Shown: positions 18,791 to 28,102, counted from the stretch's first letter. The stretch is 64,000 bases of DNA from Phenylobacterium sp. (GCF_022402485.1 NZ_JAKRSA010000025.1:37922-101921); one strand, 5' to 3'. Notes: generated from the letters alone by a model not told the origin. Made by a program: numbers and translations.

Positions 18791-18896
18791 GGACACAAAG
18801 GACACCAAGGGGCGCGAAGAACACTAAGGACGAGGCCACCGGAACCTTCGTGTCCTTGGCTGACTTTGGGTCCTTTGTGTCGCCTCTTTTTTCCCG
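18791..18896. terminator. Repeat-derived bidirectional terminator hairpin
   Basis: GACACAAAGGAC (18792-18803) is the exact inverse complement of GTCCTTTGTGTC (18870-18881). Between them lie degenerate copies of the same unit (ACACTAAGGAC near 18820-18830 and CGTGTCCTTGG near 18849-18859), so the structure folds as nested hairpins. CGCCTCTTTTTT follows on the plus strand, giving a proper terminator for mutS-HAD, while the other strand serves the convergent dehydrogenase. The composition is markedly AT-richer than neighbouring genes and looks like an interspersed palindromic repeat. Confidence 0.7.
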
Positions 18897-18900
18897 ATGC

Positions 18901-19887
18901 CTAAAGCATCGCCGGGATGACCCGGTCGGGGGGGCGGTGGCCGTCCATCCAGGTACGTATGTTGATGATCACCTTCTCGCCCATGTCCACCCGGCTCTCC
19001 ACCGTGGCCGAGCTCATATGGGGCAACAGGACCACATTGGGCAGCTTGAGCAGCTTGGGGTTCACCGAAGGCTCGTGCTCGAACACATCCAGTCCGGCAC
19101 CGGCGATCTCCCCCTTGGCCAGGATATCGATGAGGGCGTCCTCGTCGACGATCTCGCCCCGGGCGGTGTTGATCAGGATGGCATGGGGCTGTAGCAGCTT
19201 CAGCCGGCGCGCCGACAACAGATGGAAGGTGGCCGGAGTGTGTGGGCAGTGGATCGAAACCAGGTCCATCCGGGCCATCATCTGGTCCAGGCTGTCCCAG
19301 TAGGTGGCGTCCAGCTCCTCTTCGATGCGGGGGCTGACCGGCTTGCGGTTATGGTAGTGGATCTGCAAGCCAAAGGCCTTGGCCCGCCGGGCCACCGCCT
19401 GGCCGATCCGGCCCATGCCGACGATGCCCAGGCGCTTGCCCGTGACCCTTCGGCCGAGCATCCAGGTGGGCGACCAGCCGGTAAAGCCGCCCGACTGCAC
19501 CACATTGGCCCCCTCGACGATCCGCCGGGCGACCACCATGATCAGGGCCAGCGTCATGTCGGCGGTGTCCTCGGTGAGAACGCCCGGCGTATTGGTGACG
19601 CTGATGCTGCGGGCGGCTGCGGCGGCTACGTCAATGTGATCGACACCCGCCCCGAAGGAGGCGATCAGCTTGAGCTGCGGACCCGCCTGGGCGATGAGAT
19701 CAGCATCGATTCGATCGGTGATGGTGGGCGCCAGCACATCGGCGCGTTTGACCGCGTCCAGAAGGGCGTCACGACTCATCGGCTCATCCGATAGGTTGAG
19801 CTCGGCGTCGAACAATTCTCTCATCCGGGTCTCCACCTGGTCGGGGAGCTTGCGGGTGACGATGACTTTGGGCTTACGGGCGACCAT
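18901..19887 (-). CDS. D-2-hydroxyacid dehydrogenase (glyoxylate/hydroxypyruvate reductase type)
   Basis: A 328-residue NAD(P)-dependent D-isomer-specific 2-hydroxyacid dehydrogenase. It shows the Rossmann motif GIVGMGRIGQAVARRA, the substrate arginine in NTARGEIVDE, the glutamate in GLDVFEHEP and the catalytic histidine in LLPHMSSAT. It is most like glyoxylate reductase/D-glycerate dehydrogenase (GyaR group). The ATG at 19887 is preferred, because upstream codons in frame lack a ribosome site and encode a Cys/Pro-rich non-family extension. The ribosome site of the chosen start is weak. Confidence 0.9.
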   Translation of the reverse strand: MVARKPKVIVTRKLPDQVETRMRELFDAELNLSDEPMSRDALLDAVKRADVLAPTITDRIDADLIAQAGPQLKLIASFGAGVDHIDVAAAAARSISVTNTPGVLTEDTADMTLALIMVVARRIVEGANVVQSGGFTGWSPTWMLGRRVTGKRLGIVGMGRIGQAVARRAKAFGLQIHYHNRKPVSPRIEEELDATYWDSLDQMMARMDLVSIHCPHTPATFHLLSARRLKLLQPHAILINTARGEIVDEDALIDILAKGEIAGAGLDVFEHEPSVNPKLLKLPNVVLLPHMSSATVESRVDMGEKVIINIRTWMDGHRPPDRVIPAML

Positions 19888-19975
19888 GACCGAGTCTGAG
19901 ACGGGAGCCTTGCGGCGGGGCGCCTTGGGCGGGCGAGGTTCAACCTGTAGCAAACCGGCCTTGCAGGGCCAAGGC

Positions 19976-20518
19976 TTGCAGCACGCAGGCAAGGCTTATG
20001 CGGTCCGCCGAGGATGGGTCCTGGGAATCGCCCTGGCGGTAAGCCTCCTGGCGCTCATCCTCGCCAGCCCGGCCGCCGCCCGGGACCCCGCCGACACGCC
20101 TTCCGGTTTTCCCGTGCCCCGCTACCTGGCCCTGAAGTTTGACGAGGTGAACGCCCGGGCAGGGCCCGGGGATGACCATCGGGTGCTCTGGGTCTACCGG
20201 GCCCGTGGTCTGCCGGTACAGATCGTGGCTGAGACACGAGAGTGGCGACAGATCTGTGATCCCGAGGGGGGGGTGGCCTGGGTGCACCGCAGGGTCATCG
20301 ACGGCAAGCGCACCGTCATGCCTATGGGCCCCGAGCCCATCGCCCTGCGCCGACGGCCGAGGGCTGAGGCCGACATCACGGCCTACCTCAACCCCCGCGC
20401 CATTGCGGTCCTGGACAAATGCGACAAGGGTTGGTGCCGCCTCAGCCTTGAGGGCGTGCGGGGCTGGACCCCCGAAACCGAGGTCTGGGGGGTCGCCGCC
20501 CCTGTCCAATGTCGTTGA
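19976..20518 (+). CDS. Secreted bacterial SH3-domain protein
   Basis: About 180 residues. A signal peptide (VRRGWVLGIALAVSLLALILASPAAARD) precedes two bacterial SH3 (SH3_3/SH3_4) modules: one around NARAGPGDDHRVLWVYRARGL to AWVHRRVI, the second around LRRRPRAEADITAYL to RGWTPETEVWG. Such proteins bind cell-wall peptides or partner enzymes in the periplasm. No ATG lies near the signal peptide in frame. TTG codons at 19976 or 19961 are the best candidates, so the exact N-terminus is uncertain. The gene is divergent from the dehydrogenase, with overlapping 5' regions. Confidence 0.78.
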   Translation: MQHAGKAYAVRRGWVLGIALAVSLLALILASPAAARDPADTPSGFPVPRYLALKFDEVNARAGPGDDHRVLWVYRARGLPVQIVAETREWRQICDPEGGVAWVHRRVIDGKRTVMPMGPEPIALRRRPRAEADITAYLNPRAIAVLDKCDKGWCRLSLEGVRGWTPETEVWGVAAPVQCR

Positions 20519-20586
20519 GCCCCGCCTTGGCCTCGTGCTAGGGCCAGTCCCTTCCTTTGTTATCGCCCGAACTGAAAAGGCGGCGC

Positions 20587-21099
20587 ATGACCATTCACGA
20601 GCCCCAAAGCCGCTACGAGCTGGACGAATTGCTGGCCTGCGCCCGCGGTGAGATGTTCGGCCCAGGCAACGCCCAGCTGCCGTCGCCGCCCATGCTGTTG
20701 TTTGATCGGATCACCACGATCAATGACGACGGTGGGCCCCACGGCAAGGGCTACATCGAGGCCGAGTTCGACATCAATCCTGGCCTCTGGTTCTTCGACT
20801 GCCACTTCAAGAACGACCCGGTCATGCCTGGCAGCCTCGGTCTGGACGCCATGTGGCAGCTGGTCGGCTTCTATCTGGGCTGGATCGGCGGCAAGGGCCG
20901 GGGCCGGGCGCTTGGCTGCGGCGAGGTCAAGTTTGCCGGTGAAGTCACCCCTGACATCAAGGTCGTCACCTACAAGGTCGAGATGAAGCGGGTCATCAAC
21001 CGCCGCCTGGTCATGGGCATCGGCGACGCCGTGCTCGAAGCCGACGGCAACGTCATCTATACGGCGCAGGACCTCCGCGTCGGCCTCTATCAGCGCTAA
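20587..21099 (+). CDS. fabA: 3-hydroxydecanoyl-ACP dehydratase/isomerase FabA
   Basis: A 170-residue hot-dog enzyme that dehydrates 3-hydroxydecanoyl-ACP and isomerises trans-2 to cis-3-decenoyl-ACP, the branch point to unsaturated fatty acids. Catalytic H73 ([12 protein letters not shown]) and D87 (LGLDAMWQ) align with the E. coli pair His70/Asp84. An upstream in-frame TTG at 20557 is ignored in favour of ATG at 20587, which has AAAAGG before it. First gene of a fabA-fabB-fabI run. Confidence 0.98.
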   Translation: MTIHEPQSRYELDELLACARGEMFGPGNAQLPSPPMLLFDRITTINDDGGPHGKGYIEAEFDINPGLWFFDCHFKNDPVMPGSLGLDAMWQLVGFYLGWIGGKGRGRALGCGEVKFAGEVTPDIKVVTYKVEMKRVINRRLVMGIGDAVLEADGNVIYTAQDLRVGLYQR

Positions 21100-21122
21100 A
21101 CACGCCAGGAACGGGAGCGAAC

Positions 21123-22337
21123 ATGCGCCGGGTCGCCATCACCGGAATCGGTATTGTTTCATCCATCGGCAAGTCTGCAGATGAGGTGGTCGCCTCTTTG
21201 CGGGAGGCCCGCTCAGGCATTACCGCGGCACCGGAATATGCCGAGCTTGGCTTTCGCAGCCAGGTGCATGGGGACCCCAATATTGACTGGGAGAGCCTGG
21301 TTGATCGTCGGGCCGCCCGCTTCCTGGCCCAGGGCACGGCCTTCGGCCATATCGCCATGGAGCAGGCCATCGCCGATTCGGGCCTTGGCCCCGACGAGGT
21401 CAGCCATGAGAAGACCGGCCTGATCATTGGCTCTGGCGGCCCTTCCACCAAGGCCATCATTGAGGCGGCCGAGACCGCCCGTACCCGGGGTCCCAAGCGC
21501 ATCGGCCCCTTTGCTGTGCCCAAGGCCATGAGCTCAGGTGCCTCAGCGACGCTCGCCACCTGGTTCAAGATTCGCGGCCTGAACTTCTCCATCTCCTCGG
21601 CCTGCGCCACCTCCACCCACTGCATCGGCTCGGCCTATGAGCAGATCCTCATGGGCAAGCAGGATGTGGTGTTCGCCGGCGGAACCGAGGAGCTCGACTG
21701 GAGCCTGTCGGTGCTGTTCGACGCCATGGGCGCCATGAGCTCCAACTTCAACGACCGCCCTGCCACCGCCAGCCGGGCCTATGACGCAGCCCGGGACGGC
21801 TTTGTCATCGCCGGGGGTGCCGGCATCGTGGTGCTGGAAGAATGGGAGCGGGCCAAGGCTCGCGGTGCCAAGATCTATGGCGAGATCATCGGCTACGCCG
21901 CCAATTCCGACGGCTTCGACATGGTCGCGCCCTCCGGCGAAGGTGCTGTGCGCTGCATGAACCTGGCCATGGAAGGCCTCGGCGGTCGCAAGATCGACTA
22001 TCTGAACCCCCACGGCACCTCCACCCCGGTCGGCGACGTCAAGGAGATGCAGGCGGTGCGTGACACCTTCGGGTCGGCCGCGCCGTTCATTTCGTCCACC
22101 AAGTCCCTGACCGGACACAGCCTGGGGGCGGCCGGAGCGCAGGAGGCGATCTATTCGCTGCTGATGCTCAATAACGACTTCATGGCCAAGAGCGCCCACA
22201 TCGAGACCCTCGACCCGGCCTTCGCCGACATGCCGATCCTGATGGATCGCCGCGACGGGGCCTTCGAAACGGTGATGTCCAACAGCTTCGGCTTTGGCGG
22301 CACCAATGGCTGCCTGGTGATGACCCGGGCCGACTAA
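21123..22337 (+). CDS. fabB: 3-oxoacyl-ACP synthase I FabB
   Basis: A 404-residue condensing enzyme that elongates the cis-3-decenoyl-ACP made by FabA. The Cys-His-His triad is visible: C161 in [10 protein letters not shown], His in [11 protein letters not shown], and His in [15 protein letters not shown] preceded by the conserved Lys. The C-terminal GFGGTNG loop is present. It begins 24 bp after fabA with a GGGAGCG ribosome site, so the genes form one transcript. Confidence 0.98.
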   Translation: MRRVAITGIGIVSSIGKSADEVVASLREARSGITAAPEYAELGFRSQVHGDPNIDWESLVDRRAARFLAQGTAFGHIAMEQAIADSGLGPDEVSHEKTGLIIGSGGPSTKAIIEAAETARTRGPKRIGPFAVPKAMSSGASATLATWFKIRGLNFSISSACATSTHCIGSAYEQILMGKQDVVFAGGTEELDWSLSVLFDAMGAMSSNFNDRPATASRAYDAARDGFVIAGGAGIVVLEEWERAKARGAKIYGEIIGYAANSDGFDMVAPSGEGAVRCMNLAMEGLGGRKIDYLNPHGTSTPVGDVKEMQAVRDTFGSAAPFISSTKSLTGHSLGAAGAQEAIYSLLMLNNDFMAKSAHIETLDPAFADMPILMDRRDGAFETVMSNSFGFGGTNGCLVMTRAD

Positions 22338-22379
22338 GCCCGGCCAAGACTGACGATTCGACACAGGGGCGAGGAAGCC

Positions 22380-23192
22380 ATGGCTGACGATTACAACATG
22401 CCCAAGGGCGAGCTGATGAAGGGCAAGAAGGGGGTGGTGACCGGGGTCGCCAACCACCAGTCCATCGCGTTTGGCATCGCCTCGCAGCTGGCCGCCCAGG
22501 GTGCCGAGATGGCCTTCCTGCATCTGCCGGGCATGGAGCGCCGGGTTCAGCCCCTGGCCGATCAGCTTGGCGTCAAGACCCTGGCGCCGGTGGATGTCAC
22601 AGATGACGCGGCCATGGACGCAGCCTTCAAGGTGGTGGCGGACTCGCTGGGCGAAATCGACTTCTTCGTCCACTCCATCGCCTTCGCCAACAAGGACGAG
22701 CTCAAGGGCTCCTTCGTCGACAACACCACCCGCGAGGGCTTTCTGCGGGCCATGGACATCTCGGTGTTCTCGTTCGTGGATTGCGCAAGGCGGGCTGCGG
22801 CCCTGATGCCTAACGGCGGCTCCATCGTCTGCATGACCTATCTGGGGGCCGAGCGGGCCATCCCCAACTACAACACCATGGGCGTGGCCAAGGCCGGCCT
22901 TGAGGCCGCCACCCGCTATGCCGCCCGGGACCTTGGCCCCAAGGGCATCCGCGTCAACGCCATCTCGGCCGGCGCCATGCGCACCCTGTCCCTGGCGGGC
23001 ATCTCCGGGGGCCGCGGCATGCTGGCCCAGGGCCGCGCCATGTCGGCCATGAAGGAAGACACCTCCATGGAAGGCGTCGCCGGGGCGGCCCTGTGGCTGA
23101 TGTCCGATCTCGGCCGCTCCACCACCGGCGAGGTGGTGCATGTGGATGCCGGCTTCCATATCATGGGCCTGGCCGACGACGCCGAAGCCTAG
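22380..23192 (+). CDS. fabI: Enoyl-ACP reductase FabI
   Basis: A 270-residue NADH-dependent enoyl-ACP reductase, last step of each elongation cycle and the triclosan target. The characteristic Y-x6-K catalytic motif is seen as YNTMGVAK, with the upstream active-site tyrosine in MTYLGAERAIPNY. The N-terminal GVANHQSIAFGIA replaces the usual SDR glycine motif, as is typical of FabI. It starts 42 bp after fabB behind GAGGAAG. Its position completes an unsaturated-fatty-acid cassette. Confidence 0.97.
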   Translation: MADDYNMPKGELMKGKKGVVTGVANHQSIAFGIASQLAAQGAEMAFLHLPGMERRVQPLADQLGVKTLAPVDVTDDAAMDAAFKVVADSLGEIDFFVHSIAFANKDELKGSFVDNTTREGFLRAMDISVFSFVDCARRAAALMPNGGSIVCMTYLGAERAIPNYNTMGVAKAGLEAATRYAARDLGPKGIRVNAISAGAMRTLSLAGISGGRGMLAQGRAMSAMKEDTSMEGVAGAALWLMSDLGRSTTGEVVHVDAGFHIMGLADDAEA

Positions 23193-23282
23193 GGTCTCTG
23201 GGCGACCCGTCTGCTGGAGGCCCGGGGGTTTTCCTTGGGCCGCCCACTGGACGTGAGCCGGTCCCAACCCCCATATCGGGCC

Positions 23283-24533
23283 ATGGATAAGATCGATCCC
23301 GACGTGATCATAGCCGGTGCCGGCATGGCGGGCGCCACCCTGGCCCTGGCCCTGGCGCAGGGGGGGCTGAAGCCGCTCCTGGTGGACCCCGCACCCTTCG
23401 ACACCCAGCTGGAGCCGACCTTCGATGGTCGCGCCTCGGCCATCGCCTATGCCGCCTTCCGCCAATGGCGCGCCCTGGGCCTGGCCGACGCCCTCGCGCC
23501 CCATGCGCAGCCGATCGCCCAGATCCTGGTCACCGACGGCCGCGCCCCTGGGGCCGCAACGCCCCAGGCCCTGCCCTTCCACCTGAGATTTGATTCCGCC
23601 GAGATCGCCGATCGGTCAGACGGCGAGCCCCTGGGCTACCTGCTGGAGAACCGGCAGATCCGGGCGGTCTTGGCAAAAGCTGTGATCGACGCCGGCATCC
23701 CCATCCTGGCCCCAGCCAAGGTGGTCAGCGCCGTCTTCGAGACGCGGGGGGCAAGGCTCACCCTGGATGATGGCCAGGTCATCTCGGCGCCCCTGGCCGT
23801 AGGGGCCGAGGGCCGCGGCTCGGTGCTGCGCCAGGCCGCCGGTATCGGCACCGTGGGCTGGGACTACGGCCAGACCGGCGTGGTGGCCACGGTGCGCCTG
23901 GAGCGGCCGCACGAGGGCGTCGCCCATGAATACTTCCTGCCCAGCGGTCCCTTCGCCATCCTGCCCCTGACGGATAACCGGGCGAGTCTGGTCTGGACCG
24001 AAAGCACCGCCCGGGGGGCGGCCTTGAAATCGGCCCGCCCCGAGGTCTTCCACGCCCATCTGATGCGGCGCTTCGGGGCCTTTCTGGGGCAGGCGCGGCT
24101 GGACGGGCCAGTCTTCTCCTATCCCCTGTCCCTGCAACTGGCCGAGCGGTTCACCGCCCCGCGTTTGGCGCTGCTGGGGGATGCCGCCCACGGGGTGCAC
24201 CCCATCGCCGGTCAGGGGCTGAACCTGGGCCTCAAGGGCGCCGCAGCCCTGGCCGAAGTGTTGGTGGACGCCGCCCGTCTGGGGGAGGATCTGGGCTCAG
24301 AGGTGGTGCTGGAGCGCTATGGCCAGTGGCGGCGGTTCGACACCGCCCTGCTGAGCGCTGGCATGGACGCCTTCGTGCACCTGTTTTCCAACAATAATCC
24401 GGTGCTGCGCCTGGCCCGGGGGGCAGGGATGTCGGCGGTGAACCGCATCCCGTTTGCCCGCAAGATGTTCATGCAGCAGGCCGGCGGCGCATTTGGGGAC
24501 CTGCCCCGCCTGCTGCGCGGACAGGCGCTCTGA
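23283..24533 (+). CDS. UbiH/UbiF-family ubiquinone-biosynthesis FAD hydroxylase
   Basis: A 416-residue flavoprotein aromatic hydroxylase. The FAD motif IIAGAGMAGATLALALAQ lies at the N-terminus, the DG-type motif appears as VGAEGRGSVLRQAAGI, and the second FAD motif is LALLGDAAHGVHPIAGQGLNLGLKG. It belongs to the UbiH/UbiF/UbiL group that hydroxylates polyprenylphenol rings. Which ring position it uses cannot be told from sequence alone. The ATG at 23283 is used rather than an upstream in-frame codon at 23235. It lies 90 bp after fabI on the same strand. Confidence 0.93.
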   Translation: MDKIDPDVIIAGAGMAGATLALALAQGGLKPLLVDPAPFDTQLEPTFDGRASAIAYAAFRQWRALGLADALAPHAQPIAQILVTDGRAPGAATPQALPFHLRFDSAEIADRSDGEPLGYLLENRQIRAVLAKAVIDAGIPILAPAKVVSAVFETRGARLTLDDGQVISAPLAVGAEGRGSVLRQAAGIGTVGWDYGQTGVVATVRLERPHEGVAHEYFLPSGPFAILPLTDNRASLVWTESTARGAALKSARPEVFHAHLMRRFGAFLGQARLDGPVFSYPLSLQLAERFTAPRLALLGDAAHGVHPIAGQGLNLGLKGAAALAEVLVDAARLGEDLGSEVVLERYGQWRRFDTALLSAGMDAFVHLFSNNNPVLRLARGAGMSAVNRIPFARKMFMQQAGGAFGDLPRLLRGQAL

Positions 24534-24581
24534 GATCGCCGCACCGGCCTGCAGGCCTTGGCCCTAGCCTTGGGTCAGGCG

Positions 24582-24797
24582 CTAATCGTCCAGTTCGCGG
24601 GCTTCTTCAGGCAACATGATCGGCACGCCGTCGCGGACCGGGAAGGCGAGCTTGGCGCTGCGGCTGATCAGCTCGGCCCGCTCCCGATCATAGTCCAGAG
24701 GCCCATGGGTCACCGGACAGACCAGGATCTCCAGCAGGCGCGGATCAATTTCAGCGGTCAGGGCCAGCATGGGCTCAGCGGGGGCATTCTCGGTCAT
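24582..24797 (-). CDS. Trm112/YcaR-family small protein
   Basis: A 71-residue UPF0434/Trm112-like protein with [20 protein letters not shown] at residues 18-37 and [20 protein letters not shown] near the end. The family is a small zinc-ribbon-like or partner fold. Only one cysteine of the usual set is kept here, so metal binding is doubtful. In eukaryotes Trm112 activates methyltransferases, while the role of the bacterial form is unknown. It follows the Lon-domain gene by 22 bp. Confidence 0.9.
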   Translation of the reverse strand: MTENAPAEPMLALTAEIDPRLLEILVCPVTHGPLDYDRERAELISRSAKLAFPVRDGVPIMLPEEARELDD

Positions 24798-24819
24798 GGA
24801 TCGTCCTTAAACCAGCGGG

Positions 24820-25488
24820 CTACTGGACGCTATGGGGGGCACCGTCGTCGTCCTCCAGGGCGTCGATTTCCAGCAGAGCCGTCAGGCTCCGGACCCGCTC
24901 AGCCAGGGTGAGCGCTTCGAGCAGGGCCTGCTTCTCGGACGGCTCAAAGGGCAGGCCCATGGCAAGGCTGGTGACCAACGGTGCCATGGGGGCGCTCATG
25001 GCCGTTTCATCGTCCACGTCCAGCTCCCGGCGGTTGAGATAGCGCTTCAGAGCCCGGGCGAAACGCACCCGGTCCATGTCCGGCGCGTCGTCATCCTCCG
25101 GCGAGAGATCGCCCTCAAACCGGGTGTAGTCGACCCGCAGTTGCCGATAGGGGGTGCGGGCTGAGAGCTCCTCGCCGGCCGCAAAGCGGCAGATCCCGGT
25201 CAGGGTGATCAAATAGCGCCCATCAGAGGTCTCGGCGAAACTGGTGATGCGCCCCAGACAGCCCACATGGACGAGGTTTGGCCGCACCCGTTCGCCGCCC
25301 GCCCGGGTCTGGATCATGCCAATGACCCGGTCGCCGGCCATGGCATCATCGACCATGTTCAGATAGCGCGGCTCAAAAATCTGCAGGGGCAGCTCCCCCA
25401 CGGGCAGCAGCACCGCCCCATCCAGGGGGAAGATCGGGATGATTTGCGGCAGATCGGCCGCGCGCCGGTAGCCCGGCATAGGGATCAC
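24820..25488 (-). CDS. Lon N-terminal (substrate-binding) domain protein
   Basis: A 222-residue protein consisting of the Lon LAN/N-terminal domain without ATPase or protease parts. Hallmarks are IPIFPLDGAVLLPVGELPLQIFEPRYLNMV and VGCLGRITSFAETSDGRYLITLTGICRF. Stand-alone LonN proteins are common in alphaproteobacteria and may bind unfolded substrates. Their biochemical role is not established. Located between cnoX and the Trm112 gene on the same strand, which fits a small protein-homeostasis group. Confidence 0.92.
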   Translation of the reverse strand: MIPMPGYRRAADLPQIIPIFPLDGAVLLPVGELPLQIFEPRYLNMVDDAMAGDRVIGMIQTRAGGERVRPNLVHVGCLGRITSFAETSDGRYLITLTGICRFAAGEELSARTPYRQLRVDYTRFEGDLSPEDDDAPDMDRVRFARALKRYLNRRELDVDDETAMSAPMAPLVTSLAMGLPFEPSEKQALLEALTLAERVRSLTALLEIDALEDDDGAPHSVQ

Positions 25489-25595
25489 CTCTTGGCTTCA
25501 ACGAGCGCGCGTTCCGCTGAGGGGGAATACGCGCCTGTCTTGGAATCTTGAGCCTGAATCAACGCTCAGACGGGTCCGCCTAAGCGCTTCACGCC

Positions 25596-26495
25596 CTAGG
25601 AGAACAGGATCGCCGACAACCGCCGACGCCCGTTGCGGGCAACCTCGGAGGCGGGACCCGCAGCTTCGAATATGGTCAGGAGCTGCTTGCGCGCGGCCTC
25701 ATCGTTCCAGGTGCGGTCCCGTTCGATGATGTGCAGCAGGTGATCGGCCGCAGCCTCCATGGCACCACGTCCGGCCAGGGCCTTGGCCAGGGCCAGCCGC
25801 GCCTCATGGTCATCGCCGTCGGCGGCCAGCCGGGTTTCGAATTCCTGGGTGTCAGAGGGGGCCTCGGCGGCCAGGTTGAGGGCAGCGCGAACGCTGTCGA
25901 GGTCAGCATCCTTGGCACCCTCGGGGGCCATGTCCAGAATCTCCCAGGCCCGCTCAGCCTCACCCCCAGCCAGGTAGCAGCGGGCGAGCCCTCCCAGGGC
26001 CTTCACATGGTCAGGCTCGGCTTGCAGCACCTGCGCAAAGCCCTGAGCGGCCAGGGGCAGATCGCCGGCCTCCAGGGCCGCCTTGGCCATGTCCAGGAGC
26101 TCGTCGACCCCATCGGCCGGGGCCATGGCCGCCAGCTTGTCGACAAAGGCCTTCACCTGGCTTTCGGGCAAGGCGCCCATGAACCCGTCCACCGGCCGAC
26201 CGCCCACAAAGGCGAAGACCGCCGGAATCGACTGCACCCGAAGTTGCCCGGCATAGGCCGGGTTCTGGTCGATATCGATCTTGACCATCTTGACCTTGCC
26301 CTTGGCGGCGGTGACCGCCTTTTCCAGGGCCGGGCCCAGTTGCCGGCAGGGGCCACACCAGGGTGCCCAGAAGTCGACAATGACCGGCGTATCCTGGCTG
26401 GCCTCAACCACATCGGTCATGAAACTGGCGTCGGTGGCATCCTTGATCAGGGCACCGCCCGCGGCGGGGGGAGCGGTCTCTCCGATGAGGCTCAT
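25596..26495 (-). CDS. cnoX: CnoX/YbbN: thioredoxin-fold chaperedoxin with TPRs
   Basis: A 299-residue protein with an N-terminal thioredoxin domain (about 20-125) keeping the redox site WCGPC and the cis-proline SIPAVFAF, followed by a TPR-like C-terminal domain. This is the CnoX/YbbN architecture: a holdase that protects substrates from oxidation and hands them to DnaK/J or GroEL. The E. coli protein lacks the CxxC motif, but the Caulobacter form has it and is an active reductase, and the present sequence agrees with that. Same strand as the ProX-like and Lon-N genes. Confidence 0.94.
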   Translation of the reverse strand: MSLIGETAPPAAGGALIKDATDASFMTDVVEASQDTPVIVDFWAPWCGPCRQLGPALEKAVTAAKGKVKMVKIDIDQNPAYAGQLRVQSIPAVFAFVGGRPVDGFMGALPESQVKAFVDKLAAMAPADGVDELLDMAKAALEAGDLPLAAQGFAQVLQAEPDHVKALGGLARCYLAGGEAERAWEILDMAPEGAKDADLDSVRAALNLAAEAPSDTQEFETRLAADGDDHEARLALAKALAGRGAMEAAADHLLHIIERDRTWNDEAARKQLLTIFEAAGPASEVARNGRRRLSAILFS

Positions 26496-26585
26496 GGTCG
26501 AACTCGTCTGGCTGGACTTAAGGGGGCAACGCGGCAGGCCCTAAGATGGTCCCATGACCCGCGCGCTTCAACGGAAGGATTGTCG

Positions 26586-27089
26586 CTAGATGACCTGGAG
26601 GGCCTGAAAATCCACCACCAGGGGGACAACGCCCAGGACTGAGAGAAAGGTTTGGAAGCCGGCCTGAGTCAGGCCCGATGTGGCGGTGTTGGTCAGGGGA
26701 TGGAAATTGACCACCTCAGCCTCGGCCAGGACCCTGTCCAGCACGAAGCTCACCCGGCGGTCGGTGTCATTGATCAGGCCTAGGGCCGTCACCGATCCCG
26801 GCGTCACCCCCAGGGTCTCGACCATCAGGGCCTCGGGGCCAAAGGACAGGCGCGCAGCCCCGATCACCGGCGGCAGGCGCTTGAGGTCGATCACCGTCCG
26901 GTCAGCCGCTGAAATCAGCCACAGCCGACCCTTGGCGTCTTTCAGGAACAGATTCTTGGTGTGAACGCCGGGCAGGCCGGCCTTGATGTCCTCCCCCTCC
27001 CCGACCCGGAAGACGGCGGGGTGGTCCACCGTCTGGTGGGCAATCTGATGGGCGTCGAGGAAGGCGATCAGGTCGGCGCGGGTCTTCAT
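26586..27089 (-). CDS. Prolyl-tRNA editing domain protein (ProX/YbaK-like deacylase)
   Basis: A 167-residue stand-alone editing domain of the YbaK/ProX (PrdX) superfamily, which hydrolyses mischarged Ala-tRNA(Pro) or related species. Landmarks are [29 protein letters not shown], ending at the catalytic lysine region, and [15 protein letters not shown]. The frame is open 38 codons further, but the ATG at 27089 gives the family N-terminus ([14 protein letters not shown]). It is the first gene of a minus-strand group with cnoX, Lon-N and Trm112, all related to translation fidelity or protein quality. Confidence 0.9.
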   Translation of the reverse strand: MKTRADLIAFLDAHQIAHQTVDHPAVFRVGEGEDIKAGLPGVHTKNLFLKDAKGRLWLISAADRTVIDLKRLPPVIGAARLSFGPEALMVETLGVTPGSVTALGLINDTDRRVSFVLDRVLAEAEVVNFHPLTNTATSGLTQAGFQTFLSVLGVVPLVVDFQALQVI

Positions 27090-27201
27090 GGCGCTCTCAT
27101 AGGGGCCTTGGGGCGATCGTGGAACTGGACGGCGCCCGTGAGGGCTGGCTAGAGCAGAGGACGGTCGGTCTGCGACCATCTGTCGAGAGGTTGGACGCCC
27201 C

Positions 27202-27945
27202 ATGGAGCTCGAGTGCTACCCCACCGCTGATCGCCCGCCCGAGATCGTGCCGGGCCGCCCGCAGCGGGCCTGGATGGAGAGCTTTGCTGACCGACACCCC
27301 TACCGGTGCCTGCCGCTCACCATGGCCAACACCACGGGCTGGGAGATTCTCTGCCCCATGGGCTTCACCGCTGAATGGAACGGCGGAAAGTTCCAGCACG
27401 ACATCACCCTGACCCCGGACAATCCGCATCCCGATTTCCACAACTTCGCCAAGTCGCACTTCAGCCACGGGGTGGTGACCTTCCATCCGGGATATCTGTT
27501 CCGCACGCCACCGGGCTGGTCGATGATCGCCCAGGGGCCCCCCAATCACGTCAAGGATGGCATCCAGCCCCTGGCCGGGCTCGTGGAGACCGAGTGGCTG
27601 CCCTTCCCCTTCACCATGAACTGGATCTTCACCCGGCCCGGCAGCGTGCATTTCCGCAAGGGCGAGCCGTTCTGCTTCATCACCCTGGTGCAGGACAAGC
27701 CCCTGGCCGAGTTCCAGCCGGTGATCCGCCCCCTGGCCCGCAACACTGACCTGCTGGGGCAGTACACCGCCTGGGAACAGCACCGGACCGAGTTCAACGC
27801 CAAGATCTACCGGGGCGACCCCGAGGCGACCAAGGAGGCCTGGCAGCGGTTCTACTTCCGTGGGGAATACCCCGATGCCGTGGCCGAACCCCCGAAGGAT
27901 CATGTCAACAAGCGCCGGCTGAAAGCCCCGAAATTCGGCGGCTAG
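27202..27945 (+). CDS. DUF6065 family protein
   Basis: A 247-residue protein with the family-like stretch [27 protein letters not shown] near residue 36 and [22 protein letters not shown] further on. It is rich in Trp, Phe and Pro and has no signal peptide or membrane segment. DUF6065 proteins are uncharacterised, and some occur near natural-product or lipid genes. Nothing in the neighbourhood suggests a substrate. It is divergent from the ProX-like gene. Confidence 0.82.
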   Translation: MELECYPTADRPPEIVPGRPQRAWMESFADRHPYRCLPLTMANTTGWEILCPMGFTAEWNGGKFQHDITLTPDNPHPDFHNFAKSHFSHGVVTFHPGYLFRTPPGWSMIAQGPPNHVKDGIQPLAGLVETEWLPFPFTMNWIFTRPGSVHFRKGEPFCFITLVQDKPLAEFQPVIRPLARNTDLLGQYTAWEQHRTEFNAKIYRGDPEATKEAWQRFYFRGEYPDAVAEPPKDHVNKRRLKAPKFGG

Positions 27946-27950
27946 GCCGC

Positions 27951-27979
27951 TTGCCAAGGCCCTAGTCCTCTGCCATAAG
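27951..27979 (+). promoter_or_regulatory. Candidate promoter of tRNA-Gly
   Basis: TTGCCA, a 17-bp spacer, then CATAAG. It ends about 49 bp before the tRNA and begins right after the DUF6065 stop codon. The -10 is weak, so this is only a candidate. Confidence 0.35.
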
Positions 27980-28027
27980 CCCGCTCTCGATTTTCGGGGG
28001 CGGCCACTTGGGTCGGCAGCGAAAAAC

Positions 28028-28102
28028 GCGGGCGTAGCTCAGTGGTAGAGCACAACCTTGCCAAGGTTGGGGTCGAGAGTTCGAATCTCTTCGCCCGCTC
28101 CA
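28028..28102 (+). tRNA. tRNA-Gly (anticodon GCC)
   Basis: A complete cloverleaf. The acceptor arm GCGGGCG pairs with CGCCCGC. The D-arm is GCTC-AGTGGTAGA-GC, the anticodon arm is CAACC-TTGCCAA-GGTTG with anticodon GCC, and the T-arm is GAGAG-TTCGAAT-CTCTT. Discriminator T and an encoded CCA end (28100-28102) are present. It reads GGC/GGU glycine codons, which dominate in this GC-rich genome. Confidence 0.99.

Noticed and set aside
28028..28102. Integration site: tRNA-Gly as attachment site of a genomic island
   Set aside because: No integrase, no repeated 3' tRNA end and no composition change was seen on either side.
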